The position numbers and the translations under genes are program-made. DNA of 20,085 bases from CBFGTV01 sp965652145 (GTDB lineage: Bacteria; Bacillota; Clostridia; Peptostreptococcales; Natronincolaceae): the NCBI GenBank assembly GCA_965652145.1, contig CBFGTV010000064.1, positions 1-20,085 on the forward strand, given 5' to 3'. Numbering within the stretch: position 1 is the stretch's first letter; every line of letters starts with the position of its first letter. Under the pieces are notes generated by a model that saw only the letters and a list, made by a program, of their open reading frames with translations, was not told the DNA's origin and did not search any database. Below, one piece after another: positions 6,999 through 14,271 of this stretch.

Positions 6999-7028
6999 AT
7001 ATTACCATATACGACAGGTATATGTCTT
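6999..7028 (-). promoter_or_regulatory. Candidate promoter with operator-like palindrome upstream of the GNAT-YoaP gene
   Basis: A perfect inverted repeat CATATAC-5-GTATATG occupies 7006-7024. On the minus strand a weak AAGACA (7023-7028) and TAATAT (6999-7004) flank it with an 18-base spacer. A repressor or MerR-type activator site between -35 and -10 would look like this. The palindrome is certain; the promoter boxes and regulator are inference. Confidence 0.4.
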
Positions 7029-7125
7029 ATTTAACTATTTAATTGGTTTTTCTTTTCCCCCATAAGTGACCATATTCTATTAATATTACAAAAAATTTAC
7101 ATATTTTATCTTAATATATTCTTAA

Positions 7126-7155
7126 TTGTAATGCTATTGGATTAATTGCTATAAT
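7126..7155 (+). promoter_or_regulatory. Promoter of the SGNH/MBOAT operon
   Basis: TTGTAA (7126-7131), an 18-base spacer, then a perfect TATAAT (7150-7155). Transcription would begin around 7162, leaving a leader of under 20 bases before the GTG start. Confidence 0.6.
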
Positions 7156-7179
7156 AGCTGTAGAGTATTTGACCAGGGG

Positions 7180-8289
7180 GTGTCGAAAATTATTGCCCGT
7201 CAAGAAAAAAGAAGCTATTATAATCGAATCACCATTTATTTTATAATCTACTTTCTTATGTTTCAACTTGTCATTGTTCTGACCAATCCTGAAAAAATTA
7301 TTTATCAGGATCGAATGAATTATGATTTGGTCAAGAACCGTACAGCCAATATCGAGGCTGTTTTTAAAGAGGTCAAGCACATTATAGAGGAGGAGCATTT
7401 AGAAAATTATGTTGTAATTCTGGGAGATTCCGTGGCCTATAGCAGCCCTGGCCCTGCCAACACCTCTATTGGACATTATCTTAATGCCAAGGCCCAAAGG
7501 GAGGGCTTACAGCTTAGGGTATTCAATTTATCCATGCCCTCCATGGAAATCGGTGATGTTTATACTATGATGCTAAAGATGGACGAATATGGTATTTCTC
7601 GAGATAATTTGGTTATCGATATCCTTTATTCCGGATTTTTAAATCGCAATAAAGCATCTCGAGTTTTTTGGTTGGCACCTCAGCTAAGGGAGCTTGATCC
7701 CTTGGTTTATGAAGAAGAAAATATGGATGCCGATTTGCCCGAGATGAAAACCAATTATTTGCAAAGGCTTTTGGAGCCGATAAAGGAAGCATTGTTCCAA
7801 TTGCCTATTTTCATGTATAAGGATTATATACAGGCCTATGGTCTTGAAACCTTCAAGCATATACGTGGAAATATGATAGGGGCCAATAATCCGGTGCTGC
7901 CCTGGACTGAAAAGCCCTTTTTAAAGGACCTGCTTAAGGAATACCAGTATCGTATCATGTTCAGCAGTTCACCCTTTATAATGGATGAAAGTAATCCGCA
8001 AATACGTTATTTAAATCGAATTATCAAATTACAGGAGGGTAAAAACACCTTAATCTTTTTAGCCCCCGTTAATGAAGCGCTGGCAGAAGATTTAATCGAG
8101 CATGATAAATATTATGAAAACCTTGACCGAATAGACGCTTATTTCAAAGGATTGAAGGTCAGCTACCTCAATCTATATGGTGAAATGCCCGTCGAATACT
8201 TTTCCGATCATGTTCACTACACCAAGGAGGGCTATCAATATTTATCTGATCTACTGTGGAAGGAAATCAAAAAATGGAACCTTCAATAA
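7180..8289 (+). CDS. Membrane-anchored SGNH/GDSL-like hydrolase or acyltransferase partner of MBOAT
   Basis: This 369-residue protein has one N-terminal transmembrane helix (about 17-35), then an extracytoplasmic domain. The SGNH nucleophile block is VVILGDSVAYSS (78-89; Ser84). The C-terminal block is FSDHVHYTKEGYQYLSDLL (341-359), giving Asp343 and His346 as the likely acid and base. Central blocks are divergent. Such proteins commonly pair with MBOAT acyltransferases (AlgX/AlgJ, PatB and DltD-like logic), taking an acyl group from the MBOAT protein and placing it on a polysaccharide or other surface polymer. It starts at GTG; GGGG abuts the start codon and no other in-frame start is better. 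The MBOAT gene follows after 24 bases. The acceptor polymer cannot be told from this window. Confidence 0.78.
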   Translation: MSKIIARQEKRSYYNRITIYFIIYFLMFQLVIVLTNPEKIIYQDRMNYDLVKNRTANIEAVFKEVKHIIEEEHLENYVVILGDSVAYSSPGPANTSIGHYLNAKAQREGLQLRVFNLSMPSMEIGDVYTMMLKMDEYGISRDNLVIDILYSGFLNRNKASRVFWLAPQLRELDPLVYEEENMDADLPEMKTNYLQRLLEPIKEALFQLPIFMYKDYIQAYGLETFKHIRGNMIGANNPVLPWTEKPFLKDLLKEYQYRIMFSSSPFIMDESNPQIRYLNRIIKLQEGKNTLIFLAPVNEALAEDLIEHDKYYENLDRIDAYFKGLKVSYLNLYGEMPVEYFSDHVHYTKEGYQYLSDLLWKEIKKWNLQ

Positions 8290-8313
8290 TTATCTTGCAT
8301 AGGAGGAAAATCA

Positions 8314-9735
8314 ATGCTCTTTCACAGCTTTGAATTTATATTTTTGCTTGTGGTAACCTTTATATTATACTATCTATTTCCTAAGGGTAGATTATGGCTG
8401 TTGGCCATTGCCAACCTGGTATTTTATAGTGTGTCGGGATGGGGTTACCTGTTGATTTTCCTTGGGGTATCGGCTGTTACCTATTATTGTTCCACCAGGC
8501 TGGAGGGGCCCCATGGAAAGCTATATTACTATTTTGGACTACTGGTTAATCTCTTAAATCTGGCTTTTTTTAAGTATACAGGATTCATCCTTAAAAATCT
8601 GGAAACAGCCCTTGGTCTTCATTTTCCCTGGCAGGATTCCCTTTTGGCTAAAATTGTTTTACCTATCGGGATTTCCTTTTACACCTTTCAGCTGATAGCC
8701 TATTTAGTAGATGTTAAACGGAAAGAAATTGCACCCTGTGAGTCTTTTGTGAAATTTTGGGTTTTCATTTCCTTCTTTGCCCAGCTAATTGCAGGCCCCA
8801 TCATGCGGGGTAAAGAGTTTTTACCACAAATTTCATCTTTAAAGAAAATCAACTATCAGACTGAGTATATACGTGACGGACTTTATTATATTGCCATGGG
8901 AATGGGCAAAAAATTAATCTTTGCCGATTTATTAGCATCCAAGGTGGATTATTATTTTTTACAGGCCAGCCACCTGGGAACATTGGAATCTTGGTTTGCC
9001 TCGTATTTATTTGCCTTTCAGATCTATTTCGATTTTTCCTCCTACAGTGAAATTGCTGTGGGGGTGGGCAAGCTCTTTGGCTTTGACATGGCCATTAACT
9101 TTAAAACCCCCTATTTAAGCGGCAATCCGTCGGAATTCTGGAAGCGCTGGCATATTACGCTATCCTCCTGGATTAAGGACTACCTTTATATCCCCATGGG
9201 CGGATCAAAAAAGGGGTTTACCCTTCAATGCGTATTTCTGCTGATTGCCATGACCCTTTCAGGTCTATGGCACGGGGCCGCCTGGAGCTTTATTGTTTGG
9301 GGATTGTACCACGGTCTCTTGAGTGTGCTCCATAAAATATACAGGCGATGGCAGCAGACCCACCACCCAGCCTGGATTCAATCGAAATGGTACAGCGCAT
9401 TGAGTATATTTGTCTTCTTTCAGTTAACCACCATTGGTTGGGTATTTTTTAGGGCAGCGACTCTGCAAGAGGCCCTTCATATGATTCAGGGGATGCTGAG
9501 TCTTAATCAAATTCGTATTAGCCCAATCCATTTATTTTATTTTGGCTTTATTGCCCTTCTATGGCTTTTACACTATATTGAATATCTGGTACGGAAAAAT
9601 GCCCCTGTTCTGATCGGTCACTGGCAGACGAGGGTTCCCGAGTTTGTACGGGCTGCGGCCTATGTAATGGTTTTGTTAATCCTAATACTATTTACCCAAG
9701 GAGAGCAAAGCACCTTTATCTACTTTCAATTTTAA
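8314..9735 (+). CDS. MBOAT-family O-acyltransferase (AlgI/DltB/PatA type)
   Basis: This 473-residue polytopic membrane protein has about ten or more hydrophobic segments. Family signatures are IGISFYTFQLIAYLVDV (118-134), the FDFSSYSEIAVGVGKLFGF stretch (239-257), PSEFWKRWHITLSSWIKDYLYIPMGG (272-297) and LSGLWHGAAWSFIVWGLYHG (315-334). His320 is the conserved MBOAT catalytic histidine. The enzyme passes an acyl group, often acetyl, from a cytoplasmic donor through the membrane to an outside acceptor, here probably via the preceding SGNH protein. AGGAGG lies just before the ATG. Length and motifs match AlgI-like members, but no alginate or D-alanyl-lipoteichoic acid genes are adjacent. The substrate is open. 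Confidence 0.92.
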   Translation: MLFHSFEFIFLLVVTFILYYLFPKGRLWLLAIANLVFYSVSGWGYLLIFLGVSAVTYYCSTRLEGPHGKLYYYFGLLVNLLNLAFFKYTGFILKNLETALGLHFPWQDSLLAKIVLPIGISFYTFQLIAYLVDVKRKEIAPCESFVKFWVFISFFAQLIAGPIMRGKEFLPQISSLKKINYQTEYIRDGLYYIAMGMGKKLIFADLLASKVDYYFLQASHLGTLESWFASYLFAFQIYFDFSSYSEIAVGVGKLFGFDMAINFKTPYLSGNPSEFWKRWHITLSSWIKDYLYIPMGGSKKGFTLQCVFLLIAMTLSGLWHGAAWSFIVWGLYHGLLSVLHKIYRRWQQTHHPAWIQSKWYSALSIFVFFQLTTIGWVFFRAATLQEALHMIQGMLSLNQIRISPIHLFYFGFIALLWLLHYIEYLVRKNAPVLIGHWQTRVPEFVRAAAYVMVLLILILFTQGEQSTFIYFQF

Positions 9736-9772
9736 ACCAAGCCGCCCCATTTTTGGTAGGGCGGCTTAGTTT
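9734..9772. terminator. Shared convergent terminator hairpin
   Basis: A perfect 9-bp GC-rich stem AAGCCGCCC/GGGCGGCTT (9739-9747 with 9759-9767) is extended past one mismatch by AAAC/GTTT. It lies between the stop codons of the MBOAT gene and the HAD gene, which face each other. T runs are short on both sides, so efficiency is uncertain, but position and symmetry favour a bidirectional terminator. Confidence 0.65.
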
Positions 9773-10595
9773 ATGGCATATATTCCTTTATTCTTTTCAG
9801 TACAACATTAAGAATTTCTTCAGCCGCTAAAATCCCTTTATTGGCTGTAAAGTGAATCGGTTCTCCTCTTTCGACTTCAAGGGAACTGCTTTCTATAAGC
9901 TCTCCATGAAAAGGGGCAATGGCGTAATCAGCCAGGTTCAGCATTGGTAAATCCAGGAGGGAATCTCCTGCTGCCACCAGGGTGTGAATATCCAATTGCT
10001 TTTTTAAAAAGGCCAGGGCTGCCCCTTTATTCAGGCACCGGGGAATAAAGTACAGCTTTCTTCCCTGTAACGAGCCTGCCCATTGATTTTCCCTTAGCCA
10101 GTTAAAGAATGGATTTAGGGCTTCCCGACGAACCTGGGCTGTATCCAGCGTAAAATATAAAAACATATTATCAGCCCGATAGGCTGATTTGACCCATTGG
10201 CTTTCTCTGGTCTCCAGAAAGCGTTTTTCCACTTGCTCCAAAGATAGGGTCGTCTTCTTTATCTGATCCTTTACTAGCTGCTGCCATTCCTTCATTGGTT
10301 CTCCATCTTTTAAAATATTGCCTCCATTGGTAACAATGGCATAGGAGGGCTTTATTTGTCCATGAAACAGCGTAATACGCCTATATTGATGGATGGTTCT
10401 GGTGGTCACAGGGACAAATAAAATCCTCTCATGAATCCTTTTTAGCATTTCTATTACATTTCCAGTGGTATAGGAAATCTCCTGACCTTTAATGCTCTCA
10501 ACCAGCTGTAGGGAAGCCTGCAGGGGCTCCTGGAGCCTGTCCAGGTACCGCCTGCTGAAAATCAGGGTGCCGTCTAAATCAGAGGCAAAAATCAT
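9771..10595 (-). CDS. HAD-superfamily hydrolase of the Ter biosynthetic module
   Basis: This 274-residue protein shows the HAD motifs in order: motif I ASDLDGTLI (4-12; Asp6 nucleophile, Asp8 acid), motif II VPVTTRT (61-67), motif III Lys190 in CLNKGAALAFLKKQL and motif IV AAGDSLLDLPML (208-219). The long insert between motifs II and III (about 85-185) is a C2-type cap as in Cof/sucrose-phosphatase-like HADs. It probably dephosphorylates a sugar- or nucleotide-like product. Its ATG overlaps the stop of the upstream fusion gene by four bases (ATGA), and GGAGGTGG precedes the start. In Ter systems a HAD phosphatase regularly travels with the PRTase/TRSP/StiP/PELOTA genes, and this gene is the last of the operon. 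Confidence 0.85.
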   Translation of the reverse strand: MIFASDLDGTLIFSRRYLDRLQEPLQASLQLVESIKGQEISYTTGNVIEMLKRIHERILFVPVTTRTIHQYRRITLFHGQIKPSYAIVTNGGNILKDGEPMKEWQQLVKDQIKKTTLSLEQVEKRFLETRESQWVKSAYRADNMFLYFTLDTAQVRREALNPFFNWLRENQWAGSLQGRKLYFIPRCLNKGAALAFLKKQLDIHTLVAAGDSLLDLPMLNLADYAIAPFHGELIESSSLEVERGEPIHFTANKGILAAEEILNVVLKRIKEYMP

Positions 10596-13075
10596 TCGGC
10601 ACCACCTCCCATAGGTTTAATAATACCGCAGCATCCGTAGGCCATGGAGGGGTATCGCTCTATAGGCACCTGCTTTTCCTGGGCCAGCAGAATAATGTGC
10701 CTTAAATTACGGTCATTTTCATTTTTAATTAATATTTTCCATGGTACCCTTCTTAATAACACCCTGGTGGTTTCTCCAATCCCCGGCTTAATCAAATTTA
10801 TGTCGTCAATGTGGAAGTCACGCTGTATTTCCTCTATATCCCTAAGGCCCTTCCAGGTTGGTTCCGGTTCAGGTTCTTGCCACTGTAAAAGAGCTTCATC
10901 AATAGCCCTATAGGCCTCTGTAAAGTAGGCAGTAACCTGATCAATAAATAAATTGGAAAGGTCCTCTGCCGCCAGCTCCCGATAAAACTTAGCTCCATGA
11001 AAATCCTCTGGCTGGATTATATCAGTTCTATGGACGGTTCGACTAACCAGCCCTGATACCGTGGCATTGAGGCAGGCACTGGGAATAAGAAAATCCTCCC
11101 GAGAACCATAGATTTGGGTACAATGCCCGGGATCAGCCAACACCGCCAAGCCAGGGTCAAGATCGATATCATAATGCTCTCTTAGCTCATGGCAGGAATC
11201 CATCAATACCCTTGCGATTACCCCCTTACCTGTCCATCCGTCAATAAATTGCAGCTCCATACCAGGATGGTATTTTATGATATGCTTGATGGCATTGAGA
11301 TCAATTCCCTTTTCTCTGATAATGGAAATACTGTAGTGGGGCAGAGCCATTTGGTACCTTTGCTGAATGTATCGTTTAATCAGAACTCCGATGGGGGTAC
11401 CGGCACGGGCCAGGGAGACCAGCACAATATCCTTTCCCCGATTCCTTAATATCTTTTCAGCTACAATCCCTGCCGCCACTGCCAGCTTCAGGCCTGATTC
11501 CCCCAGGGATTGGTGAAATAAATCAACATATTCCCTAGAAGGCACATATTCCACCGGAAGCATCTCTGAATAATGAACCCCCGACTGAATGGCCCTTTCT
11601 CGATATTGGGTGTCCCTTTCCACCATTATATGGCTGATATCCTTCAGAAGAAAAATTACATCCTCCCTTGAATAACTGCCGATATCCGGCATTTCATTTT
11701 CTCCTGTAAAATAAACAACATTGATATGATCAGCTAGCTTTCCTAATATTAATAACAGCGATTGTAAAGCCCCAGGCTTCACCTGCCTTTCCAGAAATAG
11801 ATAAATTTCGTCGTAGGTCCCCTGGGGAATATTGTACAGATAGTTTTTTAGCCCTGTATCCTCTGGACTCATGAATTCAAAGGCATTTTTTATCCCGTAA
11901 TTCGCCTCATTACAGGGATAAATGGGGCTTCTGGTGGTGGAATGGTATTTAACCCCTTCCCCCATCCAGGCCGATATTACCATAGGCAGATAAATAAATT
12001 CACCGGTGCCTAAACAAAGGGTTCTTGATCCCTTTCTGGTCTTAGAAAGGGCCTCTCCCAGGGTCTTAAGGGTTTGATGGAGCTTTGGCCTGATATCACC
12101 TGATATTCCAAACCTGCCTGTTTCCAATAGATAGGGATTCTGATTTTGCTGATCCACCTTCCCTGCCGAGGGATAAGCCAAGGATTCTTTAAAGTACTCA
12201 TCTAATCTGTAATAATTGATTTTTACCGAAGAATTGATGTCAATAGCCATGGCCTGTTTACCGATTCTATCGGGCAATTCCCTTTGGACTGAGCCGGAAA
12301 GCCGGTAAGCTCCCTTCAATAGAGAGATTACCTCTATCGTTACACCCAGGGTTTTTTCCAATTCACAAAGGGCCTGATGATTTTCCTCAGAACGCCAATC
12401 AAGGATAGTCGCAACAATATATTTTTTTCTGGGAAATCGTTTTTGCATAGCTGTAATAATGTTAAGGGCTGTCTTTCCAGTGGTCAACTCGTCATCTACC
12501 AGCACAACGGTACGGTGGGGCGCAAATATTTCGGGTTTGGTAAGATAGATGTAATGCCGGCTGGCGTGGGAGTGTTCTTCACTAAAGATAATGCGATCCC
12601 TTAAATCAGGAAGCTCTTCCCGGGTAGTGTGAATAAAGGCACTGTCCCCTGCAAAGGAGTCAAACATACCATAGCCCAGGGCTGTGGCAGTTTCTGCAAA
12701 TCCTATAAAGGTCATAGGCTCCGGCAAAGACAGCGATTGCTCTGAAAGATGGTACAAATCCTTTGTTTCTCCCCTTAGGGCCTGACTAACCATATCTATT
12801 TGGGCTGCTTCCTTCTGTTTATAGAGCTTATCAAGCATCCGAAGGCCCAGGGCTCTGCCTGCTAGCTGATGAATTTTAGGGTCAATGGGAATATGCTTCC
12901 CTAAAAGCTTGCTGACAAAGAGAAAGCTCCTTTTTAGATTTTGTCTGGTTGCCAGGGAAAACAATTTATCCAGAGGAATCTGATAGGGGTTCTCTCTAAT
13001 GCTTAAGCTAATTTTCAGTCCATTGATTAATTGATATTCATAGGGGTTAAATTGATCATTATCTAAGTAGGTCAA
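10592..13075 (-). CDS. PRTase-TRSP-StiP-PELOTA fusion protein of the Ter metabolite module
   Basis: This large protein (827 residues from TTG at 13075) combines domains known from Ter-associated operons. First is a phosphoribosyltransferase domain (about 10-270) with the PRPP loop VLVDDELTTGKT (191-202). Next is a TRSP domain (about 315-440) holding TGRFGISGD (319-327), LGTGEFIYLPM and the eponymous TRSP tetrapeptide (381-384). A StiP domain follows (about 490-725), with SGVHYSEMLPVEY (498-510), LVSLARAGTPIGVL and FIDGWTGKG (610-618). That last motif itself resembles a PRPP loop, so the protease label is doubtful. The C-terminal PELOTA-like RNA-binding domain (about 750-825) has GETTRVLLRRVPWKILI and AYGCCGIIKP. 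Ter comparative genomics predicted synthesis of a nucleoside-like metabolite by these domains. AAGGGAG stands eight bases before the TTG; the ATG at 13093 has no site, and the frame opens at TTG 13105. It overlaps the upstream HpcH-like gene. Confidence 0.87.
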   Translation of the reverse strand: MTYLDNDQFNPYEYQLINGLKISLSIRENPYQIPLDKLFSLATRQNLKRSFLFVSKLLGKHIPIDPKIHQLAGRALGLRMLDKLYKQKEAAQIDMVSQALRGETKDLYHLSEQSLSLPEPMTFIGFAETATALGYGMFDSFAGDSAFIHTTREELPDLRDRIIFSEEHSHASRHYIYLTKPEIFAPHRTVVLVDDELTTGKTALNIITAMQKRFPRKKYIVATILDWRSEENHQALCELEKTLGVTIEVISLLKGAYRLSGSVQRELPDRIGKQAMAIDINSSVKINYYRLDEYFKESLAYPSAGKVDQQNQNPYLLETGRFGISGDIRPKLHQTLKTLGEALSKTRKGSRTLCLGTGEFIYLPMVISAWMGEGVKYHSTTRSPIYPCNEANYGIKNAFEFMSPEDTGLKNYLYNIPQGTYDEIYLFLERQVKPGALQSLLLILGKLADHINVVYFTGENEMPDIGSYSREDVIFLLKDISHIMVERDTQYRERAIQSGVHYSEMLPVEYVPSREYVDLFHQSLGESGLKLAVAAGIVAEKILRNRGKDIVLVSLARAGTPIGVLIKRYIQQRYQMALPHYSISIIREKGIDLNAIKHIIKYHPGMELQFIDGWTGKGVIARVLMDSCHELREHYDIDLDPGLAVLADPGHCTQIYGSREDFLIPSACLNATVSGLVSRTVHRTDIIQPEDFHGAKFYRELAAEDLSNLFIDQVTAYFTEAYRAIDEALLQWQEPEPEPTWKGLRDIEEIQRDFHIDDINLIKPGIGETTRVLLRRVPWKILIKNENDRNLRHIILLAQEKQVPIERYPSMAYGCCGIIKPMGGGAE

Positions 13076-14162
13076 GATAGCTTCTCCCTTCATGAAACAC
13101 ACCAAATAGCGCTGCTCTTTTTATGATTTTATTGGCCCAGCTTAGGTGGGGCTTTACCTCATTCATTTTGTTGCCATACTGACTTTTTACTACACCGTTG
13201 TCATTATTTTCAAGGGATTGAATACGCAGGGCATCTAAATAATCCTCATGGCTTACTACCTGTAGGGCTTGAACAGGTAAGATTTGACTTGGGTGAATGA
13301 TGGTTTTTCCCCAAAGTCCGTTTTCTCTGTCAAGCTGTGCTTCTCTGATTAACCCTGCCAGGGGCGCTTTAGCAGGATCAAGGATTGAACCGGGAGGACT
13401 AAAATACTCCCATACTGAGCCCGAAATCACGTATTCATCGTCACACCGTGAAAAGACATTAACAATATCAGCGATACAATCCCTAAGGACCATAATATCA
13501 TATAAAGTCGTTTCACTGCTTCGCCTTAGTCCAAATAGCCTGGAAAAATCAGTGGCACCGATTCGTATGTTTAAGACAAGGTCTTTGAAGGAATCAAGGA
13601 GCTCTTTTAATTCCAGCAGATTGGCTATTCGACTTTCTTTGTATATGATATTTTTGTCCTCCAGAATTGGCATTCCAAAAATCGGATTGGTTCTACCGTT
13701 ATTATAATCCCTTAATGCATTAAAATAATCCCTTCCCTGTCTTATATTGAACTTTGGAAAGACAAAGCCTGTTAAAAGGGGATGATCCTCCAGGGCTAGC
13801 ATTAATTTTTTCATTTGTTCTAGGCTTCTTACTCGAATAAATATCAGCGGTACTTCCTCTTGGTTGATTTCCTCACTTTGCTGGGCTGACTGGAGGCCCT
13901 TCATCTGATTAATAAGGTTTTCTTCACCTTGCTGCACCTGGGTATCTGGTATTGCGTCCTCTAAACAAATAACCAGAGAGATTAAACCCCTGAGTTTTTC
14001 CTTAATCAAATCCTTCAACAGCATTTCCCTGGTTGCAGGCATGTAAAGGGTAGGCCCTAGGCCATAGGCCAGCAGTTCTTTAGAGCTTGACCGCTTAAAT
14101 GACTCAGGGGCCCTATAAAAAATTGTATTCTCTTCAGCTTTTATATTGTTAAAATATCGCAT
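13059..14162 (-). CDS. HpcH/HpaI aldolase / citrate-lyase beta-like protein of the Ter module
   Basis: This 367-residue TIM-barrel lyase-like protein is longer than typical CitE (about 290). Landmarks are LVICLEDAIPD (63-73) with acidic Glu68/Asp69, IFIRVRS (107-113; Arg110, acyl-CoA/carboxylate binding in the family), FVFPKF (133-138), GMPILED (163-169; Glu168, a Mg2+ ligand position), IRIGATDFSRLFGLRR (199-214) and WGKTIIHPSQI (284-294). The enzyme class cleaves or forms C-C bonds next to carboxylates with Mg2+. In Ter operons it accompanies the PRTase fusion and HAD and probably supplies or shapes the small-molecule precursor (inference). I start at ATG 14162 because homologues begin MRYFNN; the GTG 18 bases earlier is also possible. 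Its 3' end overlaps the next gene. Confidence 0.82.
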   Translation of the reverse strand: MRYFNNIKAEENTIFYRAPESFKRSSSKELLAYGLGPTLYMPATREMLLKDLIKEKLRGLISLVICLEDAIPDTQVQQGEENLINQMKGLQSAQQSEEINQEEVPLIFIRVRSLEQMKKLMLALEDHPLLTGFVFPKFNIRQGRDYFNALRDYNNGRTNPIFGMPILEDKNIIYKESRIANLLELKELLDSFKDLVLNIRIGATDFSRLFGLRRSSETTLYDIMVLRDCIADIVNVFSRCDDEYVISGSVWEYFSPPGSILDPAKAPLAGLIREAQLDRENGLWGKTIIHPSQILPVQALQVVSHEDYLDALRIQSLENNDNGVVKSQYGNKMNEVKPHLSWANKIIKRAALFGVFHEGRSYLDLLR

Positions 14163-14237
14163 TGTTATCCACGTCTCCACTGGTTGACTTTTATTTTAAG
14201 ATTTGAATTAGACTCGTACTGAAAATAGAAAATAGGC

Positions 14238-14261
14238 AGTAGAAGGCAAACACCTTCTACT
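14238..14261 (-). other. Perfect hairpin between the Ca2+ ATPase and HpcH-like genes
   Basis: AGTAGAAGG/CCTTCTACT (14238-14246 with 14253-14261) encloses a 6-base loop just after the ATPase stop. On the minus strand it is followed by GCCTATTTTCTATTTTC, T-rich but interrupted. It could be a partial terminator or an mRNA processing or stability element that lowers expression of the downstream metabolite genes. Confidence 0.5.
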
Positions 14262-14271
14262 AACCCATTCT

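Noticed and set aside
6748..7065. 105-codon plus-strand frame spanning the GNAT gene start and its upstream region
   Set aside because: Mostly antisense to the N-terminal GNAT coding region and runs through the palindromic promoter region; no ribosome binding site.
7111..7398. 95-codon minus-strand frame at the start of the SGNH gene
   Set aside because: Overlaps the SGNH promoter and N-terminus antisense, AT-driven composition, no recognisable domain.
13297..13707. 136-codon plus-strand frame within the HpcH-like gene
   Set aside because: Antisense to conserved coding sequence, Ser/Leu-rich, with no motif or plausible initiation site.
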